A stretch of 8,531 nt of DNA, taken from contig DKNL01000258.1 of the NCBI GenBank assembly GCA_002474325.1, forward strand, positions 1 through 8,531, read 5' to 3'. The stretch's first letter is position 1, and every line of letters begins with the position of its first letter. This DNA is from Opitutales bacterium UBA7389 (GTDB lineage: Bacteria > Verrucomicrobiota > Verrucomicrobiia > Opitutales > Opitutaceae). The notes beneath the pieces are model-generated. The model had not been told where the DNA came from, did not search any database, and saw nothing but the letters and a program-made list of their open reading frames with translations. Shown one piece after another: positions 1 to 6,944 of this stretch. Both the position numbers and the translations under genes were made by a program.

Positions 1-451
1 CAATAAGTACGAATTCGGCGACCGCCTTCGAGCTTTGGCTGAAGGCTCGGAATTCCGAATCAAATTCTACGGTGATGTCACCAATGATCGGTTGCGGGAA
101 CTCTACGCTCAATCCGACCTTTTTGCTATGACCAGCATTCCCTATCGAAACAGTATCGAAGGATTTGGACTCGTCTACCTGGAAGCCGCCGCTCACGGTT
201 TGCCGATTATAGCAAATCGGGTAGGAGGAGTAGAAGATGCCGTTTCCGATGGCGAAAATGGGATCCTAGTCGATCCGGGAGATGAGCCTTCTTTGACAAA
301 AGCTCTCACTCGACTGATCGAAAACGGAAACTTGAGAGAAAAAATGGGTGCCAAAGGTCTCGCGTGGTCACGTTCATTCTCTTGGCATAAAGCGTTTAAA
401 ACGCTATTCGAATATGAGACCATGCGTTGCGACCCCATTGAACTTTCGTAA
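1..451 (+). CDS. GT4-family glycosyltransferase, C-terminal fragment (5' end outside window)
   Basis: The frame is open from the window edge (first full codon at base 2) to a TAA at 449-451, giving about 149 codons of the C-terminal half of a GT-B fold glycosyltransferase. The signature of retaining family 4 enzymes is present: a 'YGDV..DRLRELYAQSDLF' segment, then an E-x7-E motif in 'EGFGLVYLEAAAHGLPIIA', then 'GGVEDAVSDGENGILVDPGD', where the nucleotide-sugar donor is bound. The TTG at 35-37 is only an internal codon; the true start lies upstream of the window. Family knowledge says such enzymes transfer a sugar from a nucleotide donor to a lipid or glycan acceptor at the cytoplasmic face of the membrane. 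Donor and acceptor cannot be read from this fragment. The thioesterase gene follows 36 bp downstream on the same strand, so co-transcription is possible but not shown. Confidence 0.9.
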   Translation, partial: NKYEFGDRLRALAEGSEFRIKFYGDVTNDRLRELYAQSDLFAMTSIPYRNSIEGFGLVYLEAAAHGLPIIANRVGGVEDAVSDGENGILVDPGDEPSLTKALTRLIENGNLREKMGAKGLAWSRSFSWHKAFKTLFEYETMRCDPIELS

Positions 452-487
452 TTAAGATAATACTACGTATTTAGATATTTCCGCATC

Positions 488-889
488 ATGATAACCAGCT
501 CAACCGATATCGAAGTTCGCTACGCGGAAACCGACATGATGGGGATAGCTCATCATGCCAGTTACCTTCCTTGGCTAGAGATAGCGAGAGGCAATCTGCT
601 GAAAGAAAGAGGGATTTCTTATGCCAAGCTCGAAGAGTCGGGCATTATGTTGCCAGTCGTGGAAATCAAAATGAACTATCGTAGGCCTGCGACTTATGAC
701 GATATCGTGACCATCAATTCCGTCATCAAAGAACGGCCGTTCGCCAAGATCCAGATTGATTACGAACTTCAAAAAGAGGATCAAATAATCGCCGATGGCT
801 ACAGTGTTCACGCTTTCATTAACCAATCCGGGCAACCCATCAAAGCTCCGAGAATCATAAAAGAAACACTCGCCAAAGAGTTTGATTAA
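488..889 (+). CDS. YbgC/FadM-like acyl-CoA thioesterase (4HBT hotdog fold)
   Basis: This 133-residue protein has the usual length of a single hotdog-domain thioesterase. The diagnostic N-terminal motif spans residues 11-34: 'RYAETDMMGIAHHASYLPWL' followed by E-I-A-R, with the expected catalytic Asp at residue 16 and the H22-H23 pair that lines the active site in the 4-hydroxybenzoyl-CoA thioesterase/YbgC family. The central strand 'MNYRRPATYDDIV' and the later 'YELQKEDQIIADGYSVHAFI' fit the rest of the fold. The family hydrolyses acyl-CoA thioesters in the cytoplasm, acting on short- to long-chain or aromatic substrates. The usual YbgC neighbours of the tol-pal cluster are absent here, so the substrate is open. 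No convincing Shine-Dalgarno sequence precedes the ATG. The gene ends 27 bp before the convergent queG stop. Confidence 0.88.
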   Translation: MITSSTDIEVRYAETDMMGIAHHASYLPWLEIARGNLLKERGISYAKLEESGIMLPVVEIKMNYRRPATYDDIVTINSVIKERPFAKIQIDYELQKEDQIIADGYSVHAFINQSGQPIKAPRIIKETLAKEFD

Positions 890-916
890 TATGTCCTAAG
901 CAGATTCGGAAGCCCC

Positions 917-2110
917 CTATCGGCGCTCCCACCAATCGAATTCATCCTTCGCTAGCTCATTTTGCTCTCCATTCAGTAACGGTTCTATATCTCGCCCTAT
1001 CTCGCGCCCATATAATCGAAATAGCGCCCAGATTGCATGCGGTCTAACCATCACCTCTTCATGCGAGACAAGCGCGAGAAGCGCCTCTCTCAATGGAGAA
1101 CGCCATTCTGATGAAAGGCTCTCGAGCCATTCAGAATTAGAATCGAGATTCCCCGCCACGACACAGGCGTTACGGAGCAAGCCTTTCAGTTTCAGGCGCT
1201 TGATGGGAGACTTTCTGAAAATGTCCCAGAAGTAATCGATCTTCATATTCAAAATGTCCAACAGTGTCAAATCCGGTATTCCATAGCGGCTCTCTAATAG
1301 AAGCTGCCTACCGGAATTCGCGAACCGATTCCATGGACAAACATCCAAACAAATATCGCAGCCGAATATCATTTGCCCTATCCCAGGCCGAATCCAACGC
1401 GGGATCACCCCCTTGTTCTCGATTGTATGATAGGATATGCATTTCCTCGAGTCCACGATTCCCGGTTCAACAATGGCGTCTGTAGGACATGCACTAATAC
1501 ATCTCTCGCACTTGCCGCAATGAGCTCCCAGCTCCAGATGATTGGCCTGATCAGCCAATCGCTTTTTTAAGGGGGGATCTCGCTCGATTCTTCTTCTTAC
1601 TATAATCGCGCTGAGCAACAGCCAATTACCGTGCTTCTTGGAGATCAGCATTCCATTCTTCCCTTGCCACCCCATACCGGAAGCAGCCGCCCAACCCCTC
1701 TCCAAAAAGGGGCCCGTATCCACATAGTAACGATAATCGATTGAGCTAAAACCGAAACTAGCTTCCAAAATCGATGCGGCCTTTTTTAGTCCCTTCAAGA
1801 TCGTATCATGGTAATCCTTATACAATGAATACTTTGCCCACCGAGATTGCCGAGCGGCAGAAGATGCCGTCGGCCAATAGTTCGTGCCTAGCATAATAGC
1901 CGAACAGGCCGAGTCCAATACGCGCTTCGGATCGATTCGCTTATCCAGAGAACGGGCGAACCAGTTCATATCGGCGTGGTAGCCCTTTCCTACCCAATCG
2001 TTAAGGCGATTTGGAATTGGCGGATCGAGCTCGGCAAAAAGAACCTCATCGAAGCCGATTTCGAACAGTTCCTTGCGAAGCCACTCTTTCGCCGGTCCCT
2101 TGATAGTCAT
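917..2110 (-). CDS. queG: Epoxyqueuosine reductase QueG
   Basis: QueG is the cobalamin- and [4Fe-4S]-dependent enzyme that reduces epoxyqueuosine to queuosine at G34 of tRNA Asp, Asn, His and Tyr, the last step of queuosine synthesis. The 397-residue protein carries the family landmarks. The catalytic-Asp segment 'DTGPFLERGWAAASGMGWQG' starts at D131 and is followed by K151-N152. The first cluster motif is C198-x2-C201-x2-C204-x3-C208-P, then 'KCISYHTIENKG' with C224, and the second motif is C251-x2-C254-x3-C258-P-W-N. The C-terminal ~90 residues are helical and resemble the HEAT-like tail of the family. The length is slightly above typical (about 350-390). Its ATG overlaps the aroK TGA in an ATGA arrangement, so it is probably translated from the aroK message by coupling; no separate ribosome-binding site is evident. 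Confidence 0.96.
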   Translation of the reverse strand: MTIKGPAKEWLRKELFEIGFDEVLFAELDPPIPNRLNDWVGKGYHADMNWFARSLDKRIDPKRVLDSACSAIMLGTNYWPTASSAARQSRWAKYSLYKDYHDTILKGLKKAASILEASFGFSSIDYRYYVDTGPFLERGWAAASGMGWQGKNGMLISKKHGNWLLLSAIIVRRRIERDPPLKKRLADQANHLELGAHCGKCERCISACPTDAIVEPGIVDSRKCISYHTIENKGVIPRWIRPGIGQMIFGCDICLDVCPWNRFANSGRQLLLESRYGIPDLTLLDILNMKIDYFWDIFRKSPIKRLKLKGLLRNACVVAGNLDSNSEWLESLSSEWRSPLREALLALVSHEEVMVRPHAIWALFRLYGREIGRDIEPLLNGEQNELAKDEFDWWERR

Positions 2111-2658
2111 TTCGGCTGCCAGGATTTGGTTTCCGACTTGTAAATACGAATAACATGGGCGGCGACATCCGCGATAGACCGCCCATCCGTCAGCACCTCT
2201 GTTCCCGCCTTTCGGTATATCGGCTCTCGCTCTTTGAGAAGCTCCTCTATCTTCACCAAAGGACTCTCCACGTTGAGCAACGGACGTTTTTTACTGCCAT
2301 TTACTCGGTCGAAAATAGTTTGCGGGGCAGCCAAAAGGCAAACGACTGGACCTTTCGATTGGATCTTATCCAAAATGCCTGGTTGGACGATCAACCCGCC
2401 CCCGCATGACACGACGCAATCTTGATTGGGATGCCCCTCTTCCACGAAGAACTTCTCCATTTTGCGAAACGCAGCTTCTCCATCTGATTCGAATATCTCC
2501 TTGATCCTACGCCCTTGGCTTTCTTCGATGGCTTGATCGGAATCTATAAACTGGTATCCAAGCCGCTGAGCCACAGTCCTCCCCACCGCACTCTTGCCCG
2601 TGCCCATAAATCCGACCAAGTAAAGGTTGGTTTGTAACTGACTTCTTTCTAATGGCAT
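2107..2658 (-). CDS. aroK: Shikimate kinase
   Basis: Shikimate kinase phosphorylates shikimate at the 3-hydroxyl with ATP, the fifth step of the shikimate pathway to chorismate and aromatic amino acids. At 183 residues it is the standard single-domain NMP-kinase-like size. Visible motifs are the Walker A loop G16-FMGTG-K22-S23, the D39-S-D41 pair that binds Mg and shikimate, F64-R65-x2-E68, the glycine triplet G86-G88 ('SCGGGLI') and the lid arginine in 'KKRPLL' (R125). The 'REPIYRKAG' segment near residue 144 is also typical of the family. The gene is the first of a two-gene minus-strand unit with queG, which overlaps its last 4 bp. Upstream lies a 95-bp divergent region shared with the wobble-modification fusion gene. 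No strong Shine-Dalgarno sequence is seen before the chosen ATG. A start at M18 would destroy the P-loop, so the first ATG is preferred. Confidence 0.95.
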   Translation of the reverse strand: MPLERSQLQTNLYLVGFMGTGKSAVGRTVAQRLGYQFIDSDQAIEESQGRRIKEIFESDGEAAFRKMEKFFVEEGHPNQDCVVSCGGGLIVQPGILDKIQSKGPVVCLLAAPQTIFDRVNGSKKRPLLNVESPLVKIEELLKEREPIYRKAGTEVLTDGRSIADVAAHVIRIYKSETKSWQPK

Positions 2659-2686
2659 GTGAATGCAATAGCCTTGGGCTCAACAA

Positions 2687-2715
2687 CCTTTCTAGATATT
2701 GAAAATCTAGAAAGG
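2687..2715. promoter_or_regulatory. Perfect 11-bp inverted repeat in the divergent aroK / fusion-gene region
   Basis: Bases 2687-2697 (CCTTTCTAGAT) and 2705-2715 (ATCTAGAAAGG) are exact reverse complements around a 7-base loop, in the middle of the 95 bp between two divergent start codons. The symmetry could be a dimeric repressor operator or an RNA hairpin in one of the leaders. A promoter-like pair for the plus-strand gene overlaps it: TTGAAA at 2699-2704, a 17-bp spacer and a poor -10 (TTTATG, 2722-2727). This would place the right arm in the spacer, as expected for an operator. It lacks a following T-tract in either direction, so a rho-independent terminator is unlikely. The repeat is seen directly; the regulatory role is inferred. 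Confidence 0.45.
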
Positions 2716-2753
2716 ACCAATTTTATGGCCTTTATCTCTCACCGACCTACATC

Positions 2754-4397
2754 ATGGCAAGCGTAGCCCGAAAATTCGACTGCATCATTTTCGGCGGAGG
2801 CCTCGCTGGCACCCTGCTTTCCTGGACCTTCATCAAGAACGGAAAGAAACCCTTGCTGGTCAACAAAGCGGGCCTTTCCAATTGCTCTCAAGTAGCGGCT
2901 GGACTGATGAATCCAATCGGAGGCCGACGCATAAATCTGGTCTGGGAAGCTGAAAATCAGATACCTTTCGCCATTGAGACTTATAGAAACCTGGCACGGC
3001 AATTCGAAACGAATTTCTTCTATCCTCGCTCAATCATGCGGTTGTTGGGCGACCCAGAATCTCAGTCAATCTGGAGAACTAAATCCAATTTAAAGGCGTA
3101 TCGCCACTGGATTCTCGATCATTTAAGTTTTCCGAAACCAAAATTGCCATTTCTCACAGATTCCTTTTTTGGAATAAAGGGAGGCGGTTACCTCGACATT
3201 CCCAATCTTCTTAGTCAGCTCCACACGGATTTGCAAAACCGTGGCAATCTGATAAGCGATCAATTCGACTACTCGAGTATTGCTATAGAGTCCAACGGGG
3301 TTTCCTGGAAATCGATACAAGCCCCCATAGCGATTTTCGCTGACGGATGGCTTGCAAACAAAAATCCTTGGCTTTCATTCATACCCTTTCGACCCGCCAA
3401 AGGCGTAATCGGAAAGATCAAGACGAACGCCGATTTTCGAGATACTGCCATAGTAGATAGGTTTTTCCTTCTACCTCGAAACGACGGTTCTATTCATGTA
3501 GGTGCCACCTACACCTGGGACGAACTCGATGAAGTTCCAGATTCCAATAGCATCACCGAACTGGAATCATTTCTAAATAACCGCCTACCAAATGATTGGA
3601 AATGGATAGAAGTAGGCGCCGGTATCAGACCATCAATTCCTGGAGCAAAACCGGTAGTGGGTCGCCATCCAGAAGAAGACAGTGTTTTCGTTTTCAACGG
3701 ATTCGGAAGCAAAGGGGCCACCCAAATCCCTCTACTCGCCCAAGGCTTGCACGATTCTATATGGAACGGATCGCCTCTTCCCGAAGAGTCGTCTCCATAT
3801 CGATTCTGGAAGGCCCAGCCGAAAACGAGCAAACGTTGGATTGCCGTTGAAATTGCCCGCGACTACCTTCTTGAGCGGTTGAATCCAGGCGATACCGCTA
3901 TCGATGCCACCACCGGAAATGGCCATGATACGCAATGGCTCGCTAATACCGTTGGCCCTAATGGACACGTATACGCGTTCGACATACAAAAACAAGCTAT
4001 CGATTCTACCCGCACTAGACTGGCTAAGTCAGATTGCTCTAATTGGGTTACGCTCGTTCAGGATTGCCATACGCGTGTCCAAGAGAACATTCCAAAGGAT
4101 GCGAAGGCGAAGGCTATCGTATTCAATCTCGGCTACCTTCCTAAGGGAGAAAAATCGGTAGTGACCGAAACCGGAACCACAATCCAAGCCCTCCATTCGT
4201 CGCTGTCCCTACTCAGTTCCGGCGGCATTCTCAGTATTGTTGCCTACCCAGGACACGTGGGCGGATATGAGGAAACTCAAGCTCTACGAAACTGGTATGT
4301 AAACGTCGATTCCAAGGGCTTCCACAAGCAATCAATCTCCAATCCATCTGGAAATCCAAACTCACCACTGGTCTTCTTCCTGACCAAAAAAGATTGA
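2754..4397 (+). CDS. Bifunctional wobble-uridine modification protein: MnmC(o)-like FAD oxidoreductase fused to MnmM/YtqB-like methyltransferase
   Basis: This 547-residue protein has two domains. Residues 1 to about 350 form a DAO-type FAD oxidoreductase. They show the dinucleotide motif G14-G-G-L-A-G19, an 'AAGLMNPIGGRR' loop at 48-59, and the C-terminal FAD segment 'GAGIRPSIPGAKPVVGRHP' followed by 'NGFGSKGATQIPLLAQGL'. The last part parallels 'LGSRGLCSAPLCAE' of E. coli MnmC's oxidase domain. Residues about 360-547 are a class I SAM methyltransferase of the YtqB/MnmM family (Pfam rRNA_methylase): 'AIDATTGNGHDTQWLA' (motif I, 382-397), acidic D410, 'VFNLGYLPKGEKS' (456-468) and 'AYPGH' (497-501). 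In E. coli, MnmC converts cmnm5(s2)U34 to nm5(s2)U34 and then methylates it; in Bacillus, MnmM does the methylation alone. The inferred role is both steps in one polypeptide. The frame is continuous with no stop between domains. Confidence 0.82.
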   Translation: MASVARKFDCIIFGGGLAGTLLSWTFIKNGKKPLLVNKAGLSNCSQVAAGLMNPIGGRRINLVWEAENQIPFAIETYRNLARQFETNFFYPRSIMRLLGDPESQSIWRTKSNLKAYRHWILDHLSFPKPKLPFLTDSFFGIKGGGYLDIPNLLSQLHTDLQNRGNLISDQFDYSSIAIESNGVSWKSIQAPIAIFADGWLANKNPWLSFIPFRPAKGVIGKIKTNADFRDTAIVDRFFLLPRNDGSIHVGATYTWDELDEVPDSNSITELESFLNNRLPNDWKWIEVGAGIRPSIPGAKPVVGRHPEEDSVFVFNGFGSKGATQIPLLAQGLHDSIWNGSPLPEESSPYRFWKAQPKTSKRWIAVEIARDYLLERLNPGDTAIDATTGNGHDTQWLANTVGPNGHVYAFDIQKQAIDSTRTRLAKSDCSNWVTLVQDCHTRVQENIPKDAKAKAIVFNLGYLPKGEKSVVTETGTTIQALHSSLSLLSSGGILSIVAYPGHVGGYEETQALRNWYVNVDSKGFHKQSISNPSGNPNSPLVFFLTKKD

Positions 4398-4404
4398 ATC
4401 AAGC

Positions 4405-6603
4405 TCAGGGGAAAAGCTCTTTTTGAGCTCCATCTTCTCCTAACTTCGCATGGAAAGGGCTGTAACGCTTCCGCCAATCCTCAAGCTTCTTTAGATAATA
4501 ACCGGAATCATACGCGGATCCTTCTTTGTCGAACCACTCTACCGGTTGGGCGCGCTGCCAATTTGCAGTTTGGCCCTTTTCCTTCGGACCAATGTAATAC
4601 GATACCCGATCACCCATGCGTACGCGACCCCCTAAGAGCAGGGCCACTTCCGCAGAAGCTCGCCTGGGCTTGCCTCCCGATTCGATCTTTTTCCGATAGG
4701 CTTCCGGGTTCTGGCTAAGTATCTCCGACTTTGCCAATAGCTCGATAGGACAAGAACCCGATTCGATCTTCGACTCCATCTCCGTGGCCAATACTTCTGG
4801 GTCTTTCTCAGATGCTCCAAGCAAATACCAAATGAGCGATTGCGTAAGCGAACGAAGAAAAGGCTCTAGACCCCGCGATCGCATCGCCGATCCTCTAATC
4901 GTCACACGTGTACCATCATACAAAGCATAATTCTTCGCCTTGTAGCAAAACATGGATACATACCTGCCATCGTACTCCAGCTCGATTCCTTTGGGAAGAC
5001 GAGACTGGGCATCTGCCAAGAGCGAATCGGCATCGTCAAAATAATCGCGGGCCACAACATAGATCCCGTCCGTGTCGGCCTCGAGGGGCGAACAGCCGAC
5101 TTCCTCAAAATAAGCAATGAGCGATTTTAGAATTTCCCTGCCTTTCGCCGCTACTTCAGAAGCCAATTCAGCATCCCCAAACCGCGCCCCGGAAAAGCCT
5201 AGATATCCATAAAACGAGTTGATCAGTATTTTGAAACTGCTTTGACGAGCATCGTATTCTAAGGCCATTTTTTCATCTTCAGCCTCCTGCGCCAGCTTCT
5301 TGTATTTCAAACGATAATCTCTAAGCTTTCGTAACGTAGGTATGAAAACACCCTCTGTATCGGTTGCTGGATTGCGTCCCATAAGTAGCAGAATGCTTGG
5401 ATACAGCGACGCAACATCGAAATGCAGAACTCTCTGAAACACCCCTTGCTTGAAGCTGGCCGTATAAGCACCTTCGAAAGGGCTCGACTCCCCCGGCATT
5501 GGGCAGGCCGCTTTCAAATGGAAATATTTCTCCTGGAACACTAAGTCTACCTTGCTAGCAGTCCCCTTTAAGCAGGCCTCCTGCAAGGTTGTCGGAAATG
5601 TCTTGGTCTGCTCGAAATATGTTGGCAACAAGCGGTCCGCGACCCCTTCCGTCTCCCTCAAATCGTCTTCTAAATACTTGAGGAAAAGCTCTCGATCATT
5701 TAGAAAAGCTTCTTGGATCTTCGATCCATCAATGTAAGTACGATCTCCCCCATCCTCAGGGGTTATGCCGAGAAATCGGGCCACATCCTTCAAACCGTAA
5801 GACATCAGCTCTCTCGCCGTAGCATCGTAGACCTGGGTCAAGAGAAATGTGTCAACAACTGCTCGGCCCGGCAGATCGCAACGTGGATAGTCGATCCACC
5901 GTTCCGCAACCCTCAATCGGCTTTTTCTGAAAGTAGCCGACTGCCCAAAGCGCCCCCAACTTATGGGCACTTTCAGGTGTTTCGCTCGTGTCCTCAGGTA
6001 GTTCAAGTCGAATTTGAAGATATTATGCCCTTCAATAACATCTGGATCCCATTCAGCGATTCGCTCGTTCAGGCACTTAAGCAAAGTCTTCTCTGAATCG
6101 TCCGAAAAAGAATCCAAGGAAATCGCCTCGATGTCTTGCCCGAGCTTCAAGCCAATGGCGATGATCCGATCATCCGGGTGATTTGGATCGCTGAACCCTC
6201 CTTCTTCCGAGCAAGCGGTTTCGATATCCAACTGCATCCGCCGAAGCTCAGTGAATGGCATGTCCGAATACAATCTTCCTTCACAGGAAAGAAGAAACTG
6301 CTGCTCCAAATTCCGTATCCAATCGATGGCGTTCGATCGGCCCTTTTGCTTAATGAAATCCTTATAGTCCTCGATATCCTCGAATCTAACGAGCCGGTTG
6401 AAAGGAGCCTCTCCCGAAAGATTGGATACATCCGCCCCTACGATGAGATCGTCAACCGAACGTTCCAACGCCCAAACGAATGGCGAAAAAGCGACAGACC
6501 GGACCTCCCTAGGGCCTTTGCCTCGATCCCAGGCCAAGCAAGCCTGTCCTTCAGGACTGATCCATACGCCGCAAAGCGACCGCCCTGAGTCCGATTCCAA
6601 CAT
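4405..6603 (-). CDS. polB: Family B DNA polymerase with 3'-5' proofreading exonuclease
   Basis: This 732-residue protein has all the exonuclease and polymerase motifs of family B. Exo I is 'LDIET' with D126 and E128, Exo II is 'HNIFKFDL' with N194 and D199, and Exo III is Y310-x3-D314. Motif A is 'DVASLYPSI' from D396, motif B is K458-x3-N462-S-F-Y465-G, motif C is D510-T-D512, and a K-x-Y follows at 557-559. Every catalytic carboxylate is present, so both activities should be intact. It is about 50 residues shorter than E. coli Pol II (783). In bacteria such enzymes act in repair or translesion synthesis beside the replicative family C polymerase; that role is inferred here. The ATG shares a base with the stop of the upstream membrane-protein gene (TAATG), indicating coupling. 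The stop lies 7 bp from the convergent fusion gene's stop. Confidence 0.94.
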   Translation of the reverse strand: MLESDSGRSLCGVWISPEGQACLAWDRGKGPREVRSVAFSPFVWALERSVDDLIVGADVSNLSGEAPFNRLVRFEDIEDYKDFIKQKGRSNAIDWIRNLEQQFLLSCEGRLYSDMPFTELRRMQLDIETACSEEGGFSDPNHPDDRIIAIGLKLGQDIEAISLDSFSDDSEKTLLKCLNERIAEWDPDVIEGHNIFKFDLNYLRTRAKHLKVPISWGRFGQSATFRKSRLRVAERWIDYPRCDLPGRAVVDTFLLTQVYDATARELMSYGLKDVARFLGITPEDGGDRTYIDGSKIQEAFLNDRELFLKYLEDDLRETEGVADRLLPTYFEQTKTFPTTLQEACLKGTASKVDLVFQEKYFHLKAACPMPGESSPFEGAYTASFKQGVFQRVLHFDVASLYPSILLLMGRNPATDTEGVFIPTLRKLRDYRLKYKKLAQEAEDEKMALEYDARQSSFKILINSFYGYLGFSGARFGDAELASEVAAKGREILKSLIAYFEEVGCSPLEADTDGIYVVARDYFDDADSLLADAQSRLPKGIELEYDGRYVSMFCYKAKNYALYDGTRVTIRGSAMRSRGLEPFLRSLTQSLIWYLLGASEKDPEVLATEMESKIESGSCPIELLAKSEILSQNPEAYRKKIESGGKPRRASAEVALLLGGRVRMGDRVSYYIGPKEKGQTANWQRAQPVEWFDKEGSAYDSGYYLKKLEDWRKRYSPFHAKLGEDGAQKELFP

Positions 6604-6944
6604 TAGAAAGGTCGAAAATATACCATGTAAAGAGCCACTGCAACTGCGACAATCAACCCGGTTTGCACAAACGATTTGGACTTTTTATAAGCCATCCCAC
6701 CCAAGCCCGAAACAAAGAGCCAGGCTAAGATCTTCACAATCACCCAAACTTGAAGCCAGTTATTATTGTGCAGTTTCGACATGAGTCCCGCTCCTGCAAC
6801 CAAGGCGACCAAAGACAGGATGCCCGTCAGTATGGCCATGAATTTCTTTTTCCCTTTTTGCGGACTTGCAGCGATACCGAATGTAAAACCGGTCAACAGG
6901 ATGATTGAGAAAACATGAAGGAAATAGTAGATTTCTGCGTCCAT
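6603..6944 (-). CDS. Small four-helix integral membrane protein, unknown function
   Basis: This 113-residue protein is almost entirely hydrophobic, with four predicted membrane helices at about residues 6-26, 36-56, 63-84 and 92-110. They are separated by short polar loops: a Lys-rich loop at 30-34 ('KGKKK'), 'KLHNNNW' at 57-63 and 'KKSKS' at 87-91. Two positively charged loops on one side suggest N- and C-termini on the outside or periplasm by the positive-inside rule, which is a weak inference. The layout vaguely recalls SirB- or CopD-like small membrane proteins, but no motif secures a family. It is the first gene of a minus-strand pair with the DNA polymerase and overlaps its start as TAATG. 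Nothing in the sequence explains a functional link. Upstream is the 366-bp gap, where its promoter should lie. Confidence 0.8.
   Translation of the reverse strand: MDAEIYYFLHVFSIILLTGFTFGIAASPQKGKKKFMAILTGILSLVALVAGAGLMSKLHNNNWLQVWVIVKILAWLFVSGLGGMAYKKSKSFVQTGLIVAVAVALYMVYFRPF

Noticed and set aside
3790..3850. Frameshift or sequencing error joining two separate genes to make the fusion
   Set aside because: The frame is continuous, and both domains are complete and in the same frame through a natural linker (about residues 345-362) with no stop or start signal between them.
3509..3995. Minus-strand and alternate-frame open stretches within the fusion gene
   Set aside because: They overlap the FAD-domain C-terminal motif and the methyltransferase N-terminus; the plus-strand frame is clearly the coding one.
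4401..4430. Possible bidirectional terminator between the convergent fusion and polymerase genes (AGCTC-TTTTT-GAGCT)
   Set aside because: The stem is only 5-6 bp, lies inside the polymerase coding end, and is followed by just four T's in one direction and none in the other.
5713..6588. Long plus-strand open frames opposite the polymerase gene (127 and 150 codons)
   Set aside because: They lie antisense to a gene with complete family B motifs and show no recognisable domain; they are shadow frames.
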